From the NCBI GenBank assembly GCA_916048095.2, contig OU696572.1, forward strand, positions 1,942,162-2,006,161: 64,000 bases of DNA, written 5' to 3'. This document shows, piece after piece, positions 19,101-31,889 of this stretch. A program made the translations under genes and the position numbers. Within the stretch, counting starts at the first letter, position 1. Every line of letters starts with the position of its first letter. The stretch comes from Sacculina carcini (taxonomy: Eukaryota > Arthropoda > Thecostraca > Sacculinidae). Below the pieces are notes generated by a model, which saw nothing but the letters and a program-made list of their open reading frames with translations, searched no databases and had not been told where the DNA came from.

Positions 19101-21891
19101 GGGCAACGCTGGATGGCTGTGACAGTTTTTCGTGCTCGTTTAAGGTTAAAGTTGGTAATTTGAACACTGTATTTGCCACTCCTACTAGCTCACGTCTCCA
19201 ACGACGTCTTCTTCGACGTCGAGATGAATTCAAAATTGATGTATGCATAGAACGATCGCCATTTGGTCCCCTAGAGTGTATCGGCTCATCGGATGCATTT
19301 GTTGAAGAAAACGTAACACGACGGTGCGATGTTTTTGGACGCCTTGCTCTGAGCCAACGCCGGCGTCTACGTAAATGCCAGTTCTCCGCAGCATCAGTGT
19401 AGCTGGTGTCAGCTGATGTCGTATACTCCCAACCATCCTTATCTACTGCATCATTCAAATCTTGCTGCCAATCACCTTCCCACTGCCAGCCGGAAGGAAC
19501 AGTCATATCTTCGAGATGCTCCATTGGCACACCATTGTAATCTGTGTAGAGATTCAGGGAATGCTGCCATTTGCCTCCAGGTTCTCGAAATTGTGCTTCA
19601 AATATTTGATCAAGCTCTAGTGCATGTCCAGTTTCGTCAGACTTTAGCAGACAAGGCCCTTGGTCAGCGTGCCATTCATCACAAAATTTCCACCCACACG
19701 GAGCTTCAATGGCGTGAATTGGTACTGTATGGTTGCCATAGTCATTCGACCATGCAGTTCGAGACAATTTTGTCAAAGTCCTAGGTGACCTTTGGCAAGA
19801 AGGAAGTACCTGGTCTTCAAACGCTTCAGCATAGAATGACATTCTTCCGTCTTTCAGGTTGTCGTACCAATCATAGTAGTTCTCTTGCTGACCCAACCAT
19901 AATTTCGCTCTGACCTGGGCGACAACGTGCTGCATGTCATCCTGCAGTCCTGGAGGATAAATATGGAGTGTTTGTGTTTGTCGGCAGCTAATTCCCTTAT
20001 AGACGTGTTTGTCAGAGAGTTTGGTGTACATAACATCGCTGGCCTTGATACGTGCGTAGGCCACGCGTTCTCTGTTGATCAGCATCCACAGAAAAATGTC
20101 GGGCACAGAAATCTGCGGGTCTGCAACTGTATCGCGTATGCATAAAAGACAGCTTTTGCAAGCGTCTAATGCGGTCTTATAAGTGGTGGCTTCGGAACTT
20201 ACGTTGATGACCAGCCTCTTCAATTTACAAAGTCTCGTTTTTCTCAAGACGCGTAATTGTATATCTAACTCAGTCGCATTCGACTGGAAACAAGCGAGAG
20301 CTCCACTCAAAGCGCTAAGAATATTCTCCGTCATTATTGACAACAATCTACTTGCACTTTCAAATGTTTCTCGTGCCTTTTTAGCGGCTACCAAAGATTT
20401 CATCGTCTGCTCTATGCTAAGATATATACAGGAAAGGGCATTACAAGTGCTGACACGGCACTCAACATTTTCACAGTTCGTTTCAATAATCATGCATGGT
20501 CTTTCGTTACCAAGTGGGACAAAGAAGTATTTTTCACCATCGGACATTGAAGTCATTGGCTGTGTAGTTGACCTACCACCCATTCCTTCTGTTTCAGCCA
20601 TATCACATGTTACACCCATAGATATTTCAAATTCAATTTCGTTGTAGTGCTTATTAAGCAGCCCGATACTTTCAATCATACAAATTAAAATGTATCTATC
20701 GGTCATTACCTTGGGCGAGACTTTAGGAGCAATGGATTCTGAGGGATTTAATTTAGGCTCTCCTAAGACTGTATTTATGCTCAATAATACTCTACCTCTA
20801 TATGCGCATCCTTCCATAAGACATCTGTTGATGCGTTTTGCTCTATTTAGCTCCATAAAGTTGACTATATTCAAAGCACCGTAGAAATTCACGAAGGCAG
20901 GGCCGAATGTTGGCAGAAACGCGTCATCTCCAGCTCTGCTGATTTGATCCAGCGGTATTTTGCACATAGAAATCATACTGCTGTTACCAAATTTACTCCA
21001 ATTGAGCAGTCTAATATTGATGAAATTCGTCAGTGGTGGATGATAAAATGGGATATGTAACCTTTGATTAAATTCCAGGTCAGCATTAGCATTAATGGCC
21101 TCTGTAGCATTGGTGACACCGGCAAAATCCACTTCAATATACGGTCTTGCTGGGAAAAACTTACCGCTCAATTTTCCAGGCACGAAACGGACAACTTCAC
21201 CACCAAAGATATCCACAACAAGAGTGGCCAGTCGAAATCCAGCCGTGCTGTAAAAATTAATACTCGCTTCATTCTCGGATTCAGAGCTTGCCGTGTGATC
21301 CATACTAGGACTTTTGTCTTGAGGACCAAGCAGAGCGACACTGACCTTAAGAAATCCAGCCGCTTCACCAATAAACTCCTCTTGGGCGTTAAGAAGTGGA
21401 AGCCATCTGCCAATAATGGCATGCTCTGGCTGGTCGTACACATTGCCCAAGTTCACAGTAGCTCGCCCTATCAACTGCTTGGCGCGTAAAAGTTTTGTGT
21501 TACAGACACGGAACTCAACATCAGTTGCCCACATTTCATCCGGAAGTTTTACCATTGATAGATAGAAAGATTCTTCGTAGGAGGGCTCCCGCGTTGATGT
21601 TTGTACTTGCGTACACTTGACATGACCGGCAACTAGAACTTTGCATGCAGTATTCAAATTTGACTCCACCATCAATTGCTTTGCTTTCAGCACTTGGACG
21701 TGTAGATAGAATTCTGTCGCTTTTTTCGGTAGGCTATCCCTAGCTTTTGGCAAGGTATTAATATCACCAATCAGCGTGTTTGACCTTGAAATACTCCCTT
21801 TTGATGGAGTTGTTCCGTTGCTTATAGACATTCCAGTCCGTGCTGTTGTATTTTTCATTTCTATTCTTGAAGAGTCTTCAGAATTCATCAT
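16108..21891 (-). CDS. Ferlin, dysferlin/myoferlin type, single exon
   Basis: Ferlins are tail-anchored, multi-C2 proteins that drive calcium-dependent membrane fusion and repair. This one is 1927 aa from a double Met start to a stop near the membrane anchor. Seen in order: C2A (about 60-170); FerI/C2B region (about 219-350); FerB region (about 550-650, with VPDIFLWMLINRERVAYARI); DysF region (about 730-850, with CGWKFCDEWHAD and PSGWQWEGDW, Arg-rich at 841-851 and 891-900); a C2 domain near 943-1070 with the calcium-site pattern GDRSGLSDPYV; C2E near 1090; C2F near 1337-1470 (KDLGGMSDPFLKI); C2G near 1572-1710 (FQVWDDDIIGKDDFLGE); and one membrane helix at about 1892-1914 with a short tail. 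DysF separates type-I ferlins from otoferlin. The oddity is the complete lack of introns, whereas animal ferlin genes normally have dozens and neighbouring genes here are spliced. On the minus strand a run of eight A follows about 200 bp after the stop. A functional retrocopy or intron loss are the two readings. Confidence 0.93.
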   Translation of the reverse strand: MMNSEDSSRIEMKNTTARTGMSISNGTTPSKGSISRSNTLIGDINTLPKARDSLPKKATEFYLHVQVLKAKQLMVESNLNTACKVLVAGHVKCTQVQTSTREPSYEESFYLSMVKLPDEMWATDVEFRVCNTKLLRAKQLIGRATVNLGNVYDQPEHAIIGRWLPLLNAQEEFIGEAAGFLKVSVALLGPQDKSPSMDHTASSESENEASINFYSTAGFRLATLVVDIFGGEVVRFVPGKLSGKFFPARPYIEVDFAGVTNATEAINANADLEFNQRLHIPFYHPPLTNFINIRLLNWSKFGNSSMISMCKIPLDQISRAGDDAFLPTFGPAFVNFYGALNIVNFMELNRAKRINRCLMEGCAYRGRVLLSINTVLGEPKLNPSESIAPKVSPKVMTDRYILICMIESIGLLNKHYNEIEFEISMGVTCDMAETEGMGGRSTTQPMTSMSDGEKYFFVPLGNERPCMIIETNCENVECRVSTCNALSCIYLSIEQTMKSLVAAKKARETFESASRLLSIMTENILSALSGALACFQSNATELDIQLRVLRKTRLCKLKRLVINVSSEATTYKTALDACKSCLLCIRDTVADPQISVPDIFLWMLINRERVAYARIKASDVMYTKLSDKHVYKGISCRQTQTLHIYPPGLQDDMQHVVAQVRAKLWLGQQENYYDWYDNLKDGRMSFYAEAFEDQVLPSCQRSPRTLTKLSRTAWSNDYGNHTVPIHAIEAPCGWKFCDEWHADQGPCLLKSDETGHALELDQIFEAQFREPGGKWQHSLNLYTDYNGVPMEHLEDMTVPSGWQWEGDWQQDLNDAVDKDGWEYTTSADTSYTDAAENWHLRRRRRWLRARRPKTSHRRVTFSSTNASDEPIHSRGPNGDRSMHTSILNSSRRRRRRRWRRELVGVANTVFKLPTLTLNEHEKLSQPSSVALNVYVHHANCFKFQLRAHIYQARQLHSGDRSGLSDPYVVVNFLHHTKRTKHIQATLCPTWNTTIIFDDVTIYGHPLEAITNPPPVNVEVFDHNLFRHPDLLGRSHIPPVGHIDPEISCRPKLQWHMLYHDGEQKGEMLAAFELYCKCGKLPLYSGIRPAVRRTAVEIVCWGLRGMKKTMKMNVFRPFIELQCSGNIVTSGVIKHMKHFPNFDDPFLFMDLMLPTDPSFSPPLVLKVRDHLYCGAKPILGTHVIKSLAKYLVRPTYETKVIGTSFIKNSRTSQETKSKTSAVDVIESQESIIGTKQFDWWSKYYASHPLLDGNNEYIECGYETLRIYGTELEKVPRFNGLQGVLRSFGLHRGKSNDQKENCIGYIKAALSVYSLPADPKADLPPKQIHALPIAGVEELVVRVYIVRCYDLAAKDLGGMSDPFLKIKLGSNQMTTRDNYKAKTLNPIFGALAEFLCKIPAENQLEVSVMDFDLTSKDDLIGSTYIDIENRYFSKNRATCGLPLIYHTYGPNRWRDVKKPSEILDDFCHVNSHSEPDWIAENTVVINNKRYTFAGKGGENSIRPASVGCVKEQVALFALHSLGAVPEHVETRQLFNPAMPGTEQGRIELFVDIFPVNQGVPEHVVDISPRCANKYELRIKLYNVADVIMSEFSKIAGSSMSDVYVKCWLKGVKKKQQTDVHFRCMDGEAMFNWLFVFNIDYIEAERVMVVRGKKQIWTGRESEQRLPPILMFQVWDDDIIGKDDFLGEIELNLSELPHPAKNATECGLHQLNLKENNKTDNQLSNHTNSQIKTKISSEKSGPSKSQLCSESSRGKSAINVDSTFSCDMSEPSDHQKSSIAGQEREESTNQLATENNLWGHLTGAFLKKKKPVENETPIDLWQKRRIRGFWPVLGQKEGVRDCIGKLDMEMELLSEVDAKNSPVAKLEPPDRPGSSFLWFRSPWKTFKYIIWKRHKFLILTVLIILPFAMFGILMVYSMPQVIANRFARIL

Positions 21892-23458
21892 TTTCCAAGC
21901 TCACTCTCCAGTCTTCAAGTGCTGTATTTCCCGAGTGAACAGTGGTGAACAATGATGCGACGTGTACGAATATCGTTTTTCGTTTTGGAATATTAATAAT
22001 AAGTATTTCCACGTTGAAAATCCATGATGACGAATCAAATCTCCTAGTTACCATAAGCCCTCGGAACAGCCAAGCATAGCTTCATGATTTTATCTTCATT
22101 CATCATCCCAAAGATATGAAGAATATCGTGATCTTGAGAATGATCCGCTCAGATCTGACATGTCATAACATCGCTGGAACTTTTTGTTAAGGAAATCCGA
22201 TTAGTTTGTCATTCAAGCCAAGCATACCTTGACCAAGAATGGGCAGAGAAGTACGAAAATAAACGTCTAATCGAATTCCATCACTCATAAAAAACAAAAG
22301 GTTTTTTGTGATTATCATAAGCTTTCAATGAGAAAATATTTTACTAAAAATCTCGTGATATGTCCTCTAATTCAACAATTAATTGCCAATATTTTACGAG
22401 TTGTCAATATTTATTGTGGCGCGTCATGCTTCTCATGTCATCAGAATGTTACGAATATACAGCGGGTTCGCTCGTATTTCGAGATCAATTGGTTGCGGAA
22501 AAACAGTGTCAAAGTCAAATTCTTGACATGCGCGATTTATATTTGCACAATTTTCCACTATCCAGCAGCTACGCTAAGTGTCTGGTTAAATATTGTCAAA
22601 CGGATAGATTGGTGTATATTAACAACACAAATACAAATAATTGATAGAAATGTATGTAACAAAATACAAGCGGAAAAATATGTAAATTCATAAATAGTAG
22701 ACTAAAATATATAATATAGTAAATTTAAATAAAAAAATTATTTTTAAATTAAATGTAAGGTATTCTAAAATAAATCAAACAATTTCAAAGTGAAATATAA
22801 AGTACATCTGCGCACGCTGTATAGTTGATAGGACCATGTGGCTAGTAAACTTGGCAATATATGAACACCTATTGAATCGTGTATATTTCAACGCTTCAAA
22901 ACATAAGTATTGAATTGTATTGTATTGTATTGAAACATCCACTTTAAACAAAGTGCAGACGAATATATATAAAGACAATGACAATCGAAGTCATAGAATA
23001 TATCACATAATATTGGAAAACAACATGGTTATGTTTCACGGTAGCAACGAAGGAGATTTTCACGGAGTTGAGAGGATAATGAGTTGTAAGAGTTTGCAGT
23101 GGCAATATGAAAAGGAAGTTGGTTAAAGAGACGAGGAGCATGAAATTGAAACGATTTTGACGACCAGGAAGTTTGGGAGACGGCGCGAATTTCTAGAAGA
23201 GAGTTGGATTTACGAGTGTTGTGATTGTGTGCAGTGACAGAGAAAATAATCTTGAGATTTCTAGATTCAAGAATTCAAGATTTGTTGAGTACGAAAGAAG
23301 CATTAAGCAAATATACAACTATACAAATCTAAAGCATCTGGTTCCACAATAAGTTGGACAAAATCGAAGATAAGCGAAATAACGATAGGTAAAATAACGT
23401 AGACACGTTGAAAATATCTCGAAATAAATTCAATTCTAGTGAGATTAAATCAACACAA
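21892..23458. other. Upstream region of ferlin, no gene seen
   Basis: A/T-rich. It should carry the ferlin promoter at its left end. Small open frames at 22328-22693 and 22775-23141 lie on both strands without a codon pattern or splice signals that I can support. Confidence 0.4.
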
Positions 23459-23955
<497 letters not shown>

Positions 23956-24042
23956 GTTGTGTGTGTTTGTCTGTGCAGTGTGTTTGGGCTTTTTGTATAT
24001 GCTGTCTGTCTATAGATATCTATTTTTCAATCATATCATTTT

Positions 24043-24540
24043 ACATTGTACATATTGTACACATTGTACATATTGTACACATTGTGCACATTGTGCACAT
24101 TGTGCACACTGTACATGTTGTACACATTGTACACATTGTACACGTTGTACACATTGTACACACTGTACACGTTGTACACATAGTAAATATTGTACACATT
24201 GCACACATTGCACACGTTGCACACATTGAACACATTGCAAACACTGTACACACTGTACACACTGTACACATTGCACACATTGCACACACTCTACACATTG
24301 TACACATTGTACACATTGCACACATTACACACTTATTACACAGTGTACACATTGTACAAATTGAACACATTGTACACATTGTATTGTACATATTGTGCAT
24401 ATATTGTACACAGTGTACACATTGTACACATTGTCCATATTGTACACATTGCACATATTGTACACATTGCACATATTGTACACATTTTACACATTTTACA
24501 CATTGTGCATATTGTACAATATGTACAATGTGTACAATAT
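24043..24540. repeat. 9-bp minisatellite, consensus ACATTGTAC
   Basis: About 55 copies of a nine-base unit with scattered variants (ACATTGCAC, ACACTGTAC, ACGTTGTAC). As nine is a multiple of three and the unit lacks in-frame stops, long frames are open on both strands, giving peptides with VHI, THC, YTL, QCV, MCT or NVY periods. At 24515-24540 the array ends in an inverted copy of itself. The frames are by-products, not genes. Confidence 0.95.
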
Positions 24541-25069
24541 TTATACGGTATATGTGTATAACAGGTGTCGGCGGCCTATGGCCCTGGATGTCGATTTAAC
24601 TGGCCCGCCGATGATACTTGAGTTTGTTTCATAGAATATATGGACGTACTTTGTACTTAAGTTATAGCGGAATATATAACTTTGGCTGTAAATATTAAAG
24701 CGGTAAAAGTAGAACAGTACTTGAGCAAATGATGTTGGAATGATGTTGAGTTATAAATATGTTTTGGAAACATTCTGATGAAAATGTGACACCATTTTTC
24801 ATCATCCTTATTGTTTGATTCGTGTTTGAACTCTGAATCATTCCGACCCACCGGCATGCTTAAATATGAGGCCATTTGAGGGGAAATAGTTTGCCAAAAT
24901 ATATATATATATATATTCACATCCTGACATTTCTATTGGTCAATAGTTTTTATGGGTGTACTATTTTCTTTTTTAATTTGTATTCATTTTCCATTATTAA
25001 CTGAATATGAGTTGCATTGTATGAATGGTTCCGCTCAACGGGCGGGTTTGAATGCTAGTGTTTAAATAT

Positions 25070-26340
<1,271 letters not shown>

Positions 26341-26484
26341 TTATTCATCTTAGACATCTCTTGGAATTGGAGCTTTGCTCTGTGTGCATATTTTGTTTTC
26401 TCTGGACTCTTCGTCCATGTGTGTAGCCGTGCAATGCTATGATTCGGTGATAATTCGTGATGTGAGTATTGAATTGTATGACAG

Positions 26485-27209
26485 GTGATCCTGCAGGTGA
26501 TTCTGCTCCTAGCTAGTCTGGCTGGCTTGGTAGCGGCACGGCCTCAGGACGCGTTGTCGCCATCCTACGACGGAGACGAGAAAAATGCCCGCGGAGAGGT
26601 GGAGTTTGACCTTCGCGAAGACCAGTCCTACGACCTCAGGTGACACTTGGACGTAAACTAGCATTTAGTGGGATCTTACCTGAAAATATACTACAATCTC
26701 TTACAAAATAGCCCAAACCCGGATATATAGAATAGTTCTGGATATATAGAAGAACCCTGGAGCTCCGGAACCCATGCACTCGCTACAACTCTCTTATATG
26801 TTAATGAATAACAAACGGTGCATCAATATGTGAATGTGTGCTAGACGAATATAATGCGAGAAAAACTAAAAAATACGTAATGAATATGTATGTGCAAGTT
26901 CGTTTTAGCTCACTGGTTACAAACATTGCGTAAAATCTGAAGACACCATTCAAACTGCATACATATGTTCTGTGTGAATTTGTGTCCAGGATAAATACGG
27001 ACAACGGAATCGACCGAGAAGAAAGCGGAATTGTCTATCCGGGAGTGACCGAAGAGACTGGTAAATCGGTAATTTCTGGATCTTGGCAGTACACGGCTCC
27101 AAATGGCCAGTTGGTGAGTATTGAATTCATAGCCGATGAAAACGGATACCGGCCAACCGGAGATGTCATACCGAAGCCCAACAATCGCGTAAGCATTCAG
27201 GATGTTTGA
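26485..27209 (+). CDS. RR-1-type cuticle protein, partial gene model
   Basis: A structural protein of the chitinous exoskeleton. Exon 26485-26639 (acceptor ATGACAG, donor CTCAG|GTGAC) encodes a hydrophobic secretion signal ending near LVAARPQDA and an acidic stretch. Exon 26990-27209 (acceptor TGTCCAG) continues in phase 2 to a TGA stop. Its core, GSWQYTAPNGQ and ADENGYRPTG, with DVIP after it, follows the Rebers-Riddiford RR-1 consensus (a Gly-aromatic start, then ADExGY, then a Pro near the end), the chitin_bind_4 domain. About 124 residues are visible. The first exon, which in this family usually carries only Met and a few residues, was not found with confidence. The signal should send the protein out of epidermal cells. 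The frame is clean, so the gene is probably active. Confidence 0.82.
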
Positions 27210-28411
27210 AGGCACTGATGGTCGCTAATAATCAAATTGTTCGCCAGTGAAAACATGACACACACAGTGTGATCCAATCGGTAAGCATCCTTCTATCATC
27301 CTTTGGATCTGGACTAATCAGAAGACAAAATATAAAAGGTGATTGGATCGACCTTCGGGATATTCTAACCAAATCTGATTATGTGTGTTTTCTATCGAAG
27401 CGAAATACATTGGAAATTGAACAGCTTTTGGCTACATGTGTTGCGCTCTGAAGTCAATCGAATTCGTCTGGACAGCTCACGATGCAGCCGACACTACGCA
27501 CACACCTCATACAAAGCCTACGCGAGGTCTTATGCCCCCTCCGAAGGCAATATTTGGGGATCCCATTACAAATATAGCACCATTCAAATAATGGTCCGAC
27601 TCTGGGAAAATGCAGTTACGAGTAGCCCCTCAGTCCACATTGGGCTGGGGAGTTTTATTGCACCAGCTTCTGATCAATTTTAATATCATAAATGAGGCGA
27701 CGGGCCCCTAGAAATTCGGGGCCCATACACACATGCACATACATACACACACACACATATACATACATATACATACACATACACACATACACAAACACAT
27801 ATACACACATGTAATATGTAATTTATTGTCACTTCCACACGCACGCACACACACGCACGCATACACACGCACATACACACACACGCACACATTCATAGTT
27901 TTTTACATTCGCTATGATCGGGTAGTTTGATCTGTGAATAAACGATGCACGATCAGTGAGGTGGGGTGTGTATAGGAAAAACAGCAGAAAAAAATCTGAT
28001 GAAAAATGTGTGCATAAGAGATAGAGAGTGTGCGAGTGCAATGTGATTCCGTACCAATGACATTACGATTCCGTATCAATGACATTACGATTCCGTAATG
28101 GGTTCTATATAGCATGCATCGGACTGTTGTATGCTCATGCTGCAATGGGGGTATATTTGTACATCAAGAAACAATTTGAATGTCATCATTCGATGTCGGT
28201 TGTTGAGCTTCATTTTTCTTTTCGCAAAGCCGGGCATCGCGTGCTTGCTGATTGCATTTGCAGCGTGCAATAGGATGTAGGGAGTGTTTGGATGGCAATT
28301 CACTCATGCATACGTGTGTGTTATTTATATTCCAGCTCAGCGGAATTTCCAGCCGTGATTTTCAGTCGTCGAATTGGACATAATATCGACCGCACCATTG
28401 TTAAGTCTGAC
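27210..28411. other. Intergenic, CA-rich
   Basis: Downstream of the cuticle gene. It contains imperfect CA repeats at 27727-27895. No gene is supported. Confidence 0.4.
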
Positions 28412-28843
28412 CAGTGGCGGCTCTAAGAGGAGCTCAAGAGGGGAGGCTGAAACCTCTCAAAAACGTGCCAAACCCCTAAAAATCATGAACATGAACATTT
28501 CGAGTGTGACCATACGTATTTGGGGGCTGTCCTGCCTGTCTGGAGTATTTTTGTAGAATCCTTCAAATGTCCAAGGTTTATATAGCTTTGAGTAGTTAAA
28601 TTCGATACAATCCCTCTGCGAGTGAATGATGATTTGGTCCGCATCTGAAAAAACGTAAATTGCAGCATTTGGTATATAAAGAGGTCAATTTTCAATATTT
28701 ATAAGGTAAAAATCCTAATTTTTCGGGCGCATACAAAAATGTTTACTGTTTAGATTTTCGGAAAAAAGTTAGCCGACGTTTCGCCAAGACCCCGTATCTT
28801 TTTCCACAGCTCCCCCGGCGAAAATAGCCTGGCGCCGCCACTG
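28412..28843. mobile_element. GTGGCGGC-family MITE, copy 2
   Basis: The ends CAGTGGCGGCTCTAAG and CTGGCGCCGCCACTG are inverted at their outer bases. The flanks do not give a clear 8-bp duplication. The terminal sequence matches the copies at 1231 and 31357; the inside is largely different. Confidence 0.6.
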
Positions 28844-29351
28844 GCTTCAAGAAAAAAACTTCAAGCGTTGTGGCATGTGTGATAGACTATCATTGCAGTC
28901 GCACCTCAAAAACTATCGAACACAATTGCTGGCTGCATAGTCTTCGGAATGCGGCATTTTCTACTGAGCCGGATACTGCTGCACACGAAGGCGTCGCACA
29001 CAACGCGATCGGGTGATCCGGAGAGCATTCCAGTTTGTGCGTTCAGAAGGTTAGAAGAGCGACCGGCACCAGAAACGGCATGATGAATTGTTGTCTCTCA
29101 GTCACGGTAAGGGTCTAAACTGAGATTCTTCATTCAGATTTTCGTTTCCATGCGAGTTGTCGGTTAGTTGTAGGCAATTTTCGTTCAGCAATTGAAAAAT
29201 AGATCGAAACTCACTGATTTGTATTAGTGAATTTGTGGTTAGTAATCACCCTATATTTGTGTCATTTGTTGTATATATATGCATACGTTAGCTGGTTCTT
29301 TTTTCATTCATAAAATTTACCGTTGCTTCTCAAAATTCTAACCAGTTAGTC

Positions 29352-30029
29352 CAGGGGTTCCCAACCTGTTTGTACTTGGGACCCCCTTCCCAAGACCTCG
29401 GAGGCCACGCGACCCCTTTTGTTTTGATTTTGCAGACTGTCACACTTGACATTGAATATATAAAAATGGGTGATATAGTAGGGTGTATTTTCTGTGATAG
29501 AGAGGGAAAAAAAATATAAAAAAATATTCATGAATCCAGTAATTTTTTCTGGGGAAATTAAATCACATTGGTCCAACATGAACAAAAAGAACATGTAATC
29601 CTTAAAATGACATCAACATGGGTTTTAACAGCAATCAAACCCAGCTAGTGGTATGTTTGATGTTGCATTTCAGCAGTTTGCTTTGAAATTCGTGGCCGGG
29701 CGTTTGTTTGAGCCAGTCTCATGTCATCTCCAACTTCCAATCTGTTCCTATTCTTTTTTTTATAAGTTAATGTAAACTATATACTAGTTAATAAACTAGT
29801 TTATTACTTAATAACAGTAACAACTTAATAAACTAGTTTATTAAACTAACGTAGCACACGTTTTGCTTTGCACCGAAGCAAAAAACATAAATTTAAGTGC
29901 ATGAGAAATGTAACTGATGAAACAAATATAATGATATCCTAAGCTGCTTTTTACAAGGCTAGGCGACCCCAAGTCAAAGCTTCGCGACCCCCTGCCAAGG
30001 CTTCGCGACCCACCGGTTGGGAGCCCCTG
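29352..30029. mobile_element. hAT-type MITE
   Basis: The ends CAGGGGTTCCCAACC and GGTTGGGAGCCCCTG are inverted repeats with one mismatch. The flanks AGTTAGTC (29344-29351) and AGCTAGTC (30030-30037) agree at 7 of 8 positions. The CGACCCC motifs near each end recall the element at 682-985. No transposase. Confidence 0.8.
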
Positions 30030-30578
30030 AGCTAGTCGAATAATAGCGCGCTATCCTATGATTGAACGGCACTACGCGAAAAAGGTTTGCAAATTAGAAC
30101 TACATGCCACTCAAATAGAGATTTCACGGTAGATGGCTTCGAAGTGTCTCAGACACCTTGTATAACATGTTTTGTAACAACCTTGGTGAGATGACAGGTG
30201 CTTTTATTTAAATTATATTTATAATAAAAATTTGATTTGTGTCTCCAAATATTTGGCCTCAATTTATCCCAATGCATAGGTACAGAGCCGTAGCAACGCC
30301 CTTTATACCTCCGGTCGGTGGAAGTCTCGAGTGGTGAGGGACCCCGCCTGCTCACGCATGCTATTGAACTTTATCATAAAGCACCTCATAAAAGTACCGT
30401 AAGTCCCCAGGACAACCAAGGGGCTGATCGTAACTTGCATTTTCCCAAAGTCGGATCTCTATTATAATAGTGATGTGTATATAATGGAAGCATCAAGTAT
30501 TCATTTCGGGGGGCACAATACCTCACATCGGCTCTGAATGCAAATAAGTGCAACATCACTGACTGGCTGTGATTTCAG

Positions 30579-30725
30579 ATCACTTTGTTGTTGATAATGT
30601 TGGCGGTGATTTTTGCCTATGAGGGCTATCAGTGTAGCACTGGCCAGCTCTGTGACAACAACCAAACACAAAGTTCTGAAACTAAGAACAAGACAAGGGT
30701 AGTCGAAATTACTCAAAATATCACG
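30579..30725 (+). CDS. Orphan exon of a probable secreted protein
   Basis: An acceptor-like TGATTTCAG precedes 49 in-frame codons, then a donor-like ACG|GTGAGT. The peptide starts with a hydrophobic run (ITLLLIMLAVIFAYEGYQC), like a signal-peptide exon whose first exon carries only Met, as in arthropod cuticle genes. The remainder is polar with NxT sites. No partner exons were found before the Polinton boundary, so it may be a remnant. Function unknown. Confidence 0.35.
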
Positions 30726-31356
30726 GTGAGTTGCAGATTCTCGAATCCAAGCCAACTTGCTGTGTGCGTACATCTAGTTCAGTGGCTCTCAACCTTTTTT
30801 TATCTTATTCTCCACTTCTTAATGAGCCATCTCTTCATTAGCCACACAACAGCGCTGAAAAATTTAATTCATTAAGTTTGTTAAGTCAAAGTAAATGTCA
30901 AGAGGTCATTAGAAACAAAAATATACGAATTTGAATGGACAAATACACACATTTATCCTTCTGTCCGACTTTCAGCTTCCCACATTAATCAATGAATCAA
31001 TAGATTTGTTATAGCGCTGATATATTCTCATTAGCGCGACAAAAGAAAGTCTGCAATCACAACGATGATATAAATATGTGACACCAGTCAATAATGCACA
31101 TTTAGGAACACACACACACACACACGCACACACACACACATACACAGGCATACACAAGCAAACATATACACATACACATGGGGGCACCATGAGTAGGAGT
31201 GGGAAAAAATCACTTGGCAACTCTTCCATTCCCAGCCAGTGGGTAATTCCCCACAGGCTAAGAATCGCTGCACTAATGCTACCCGAAGACCTCACAGGCG
31301 GTACGCGAACACTTTCGTAGTCATCAAAAATTGTGTTGTTTATTACTTCAGAAAAA
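30726..31356. other. No gene seen
   Basis: Contains a short (CA)n stretch (31109-31145). Short overlapping open frames on both strands have no support. Confidence 0.4.
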
Positions 31357-31657
31357 CGGTGGCGGCGCCAATGGCAAGCTTGGGGGAGAGTCTGGAGGCC
31401 CCCAAAATATGCCAAGCCCCCCTAAACCCGCCAAAATTCATAATCATAAGTATTAGCTTCTTACCACTGTACATGAAGTCCTGAGATTTCGGTTCAAGTT
31501 CGAGGACTCAATCAGTGTGCTACAGTCCCATATTATATTAGCATGTAGTCAGCGCTCGAGTGTAGCTCTTCATGTTTCGCCAAACCCCCGAAAATTTTTC
31601 ATTAGTCCCCCCTCAGCCCCCCCCCCACCCATCGGAAAAATCCTGGCGCCGCCACTG
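31357..31657 (+). mobile_element. GTGGCGGCGCC-family MITE, copy 3
   Basis: The ends CGGTGGCGGCGCCAATGG and CTGGCGCCGCCACTG are near inverted repeats. The flanks CAGAAAAA (31349-31356) and CACAAAAA (31658-31665) agree at 7 of 8 positions. The inside matches the copy at 1231 in reverse orientation. Confidence 0.75.
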
Positions 31658-31889
31658 CACAAAAACGCTTAGTGTCTAGCACAAGACAATTTGGCAACAA
31701 TTTGCAACTGTTACCAGATGCTACCCACCTGATCCTAGCGGCTCACCGTTCAATTCAAATTCAGTATTATACAATTACGTAGATAAGCACTGATATCTGA
31801 TCGAACTGAGTTTCTCTGGAGCCAGGTGGTAAGGGGAACCTCCAAGTGTAGTAGTAAGTAGTACTTAGGCCCCTCCCCCTCTGACGTAA

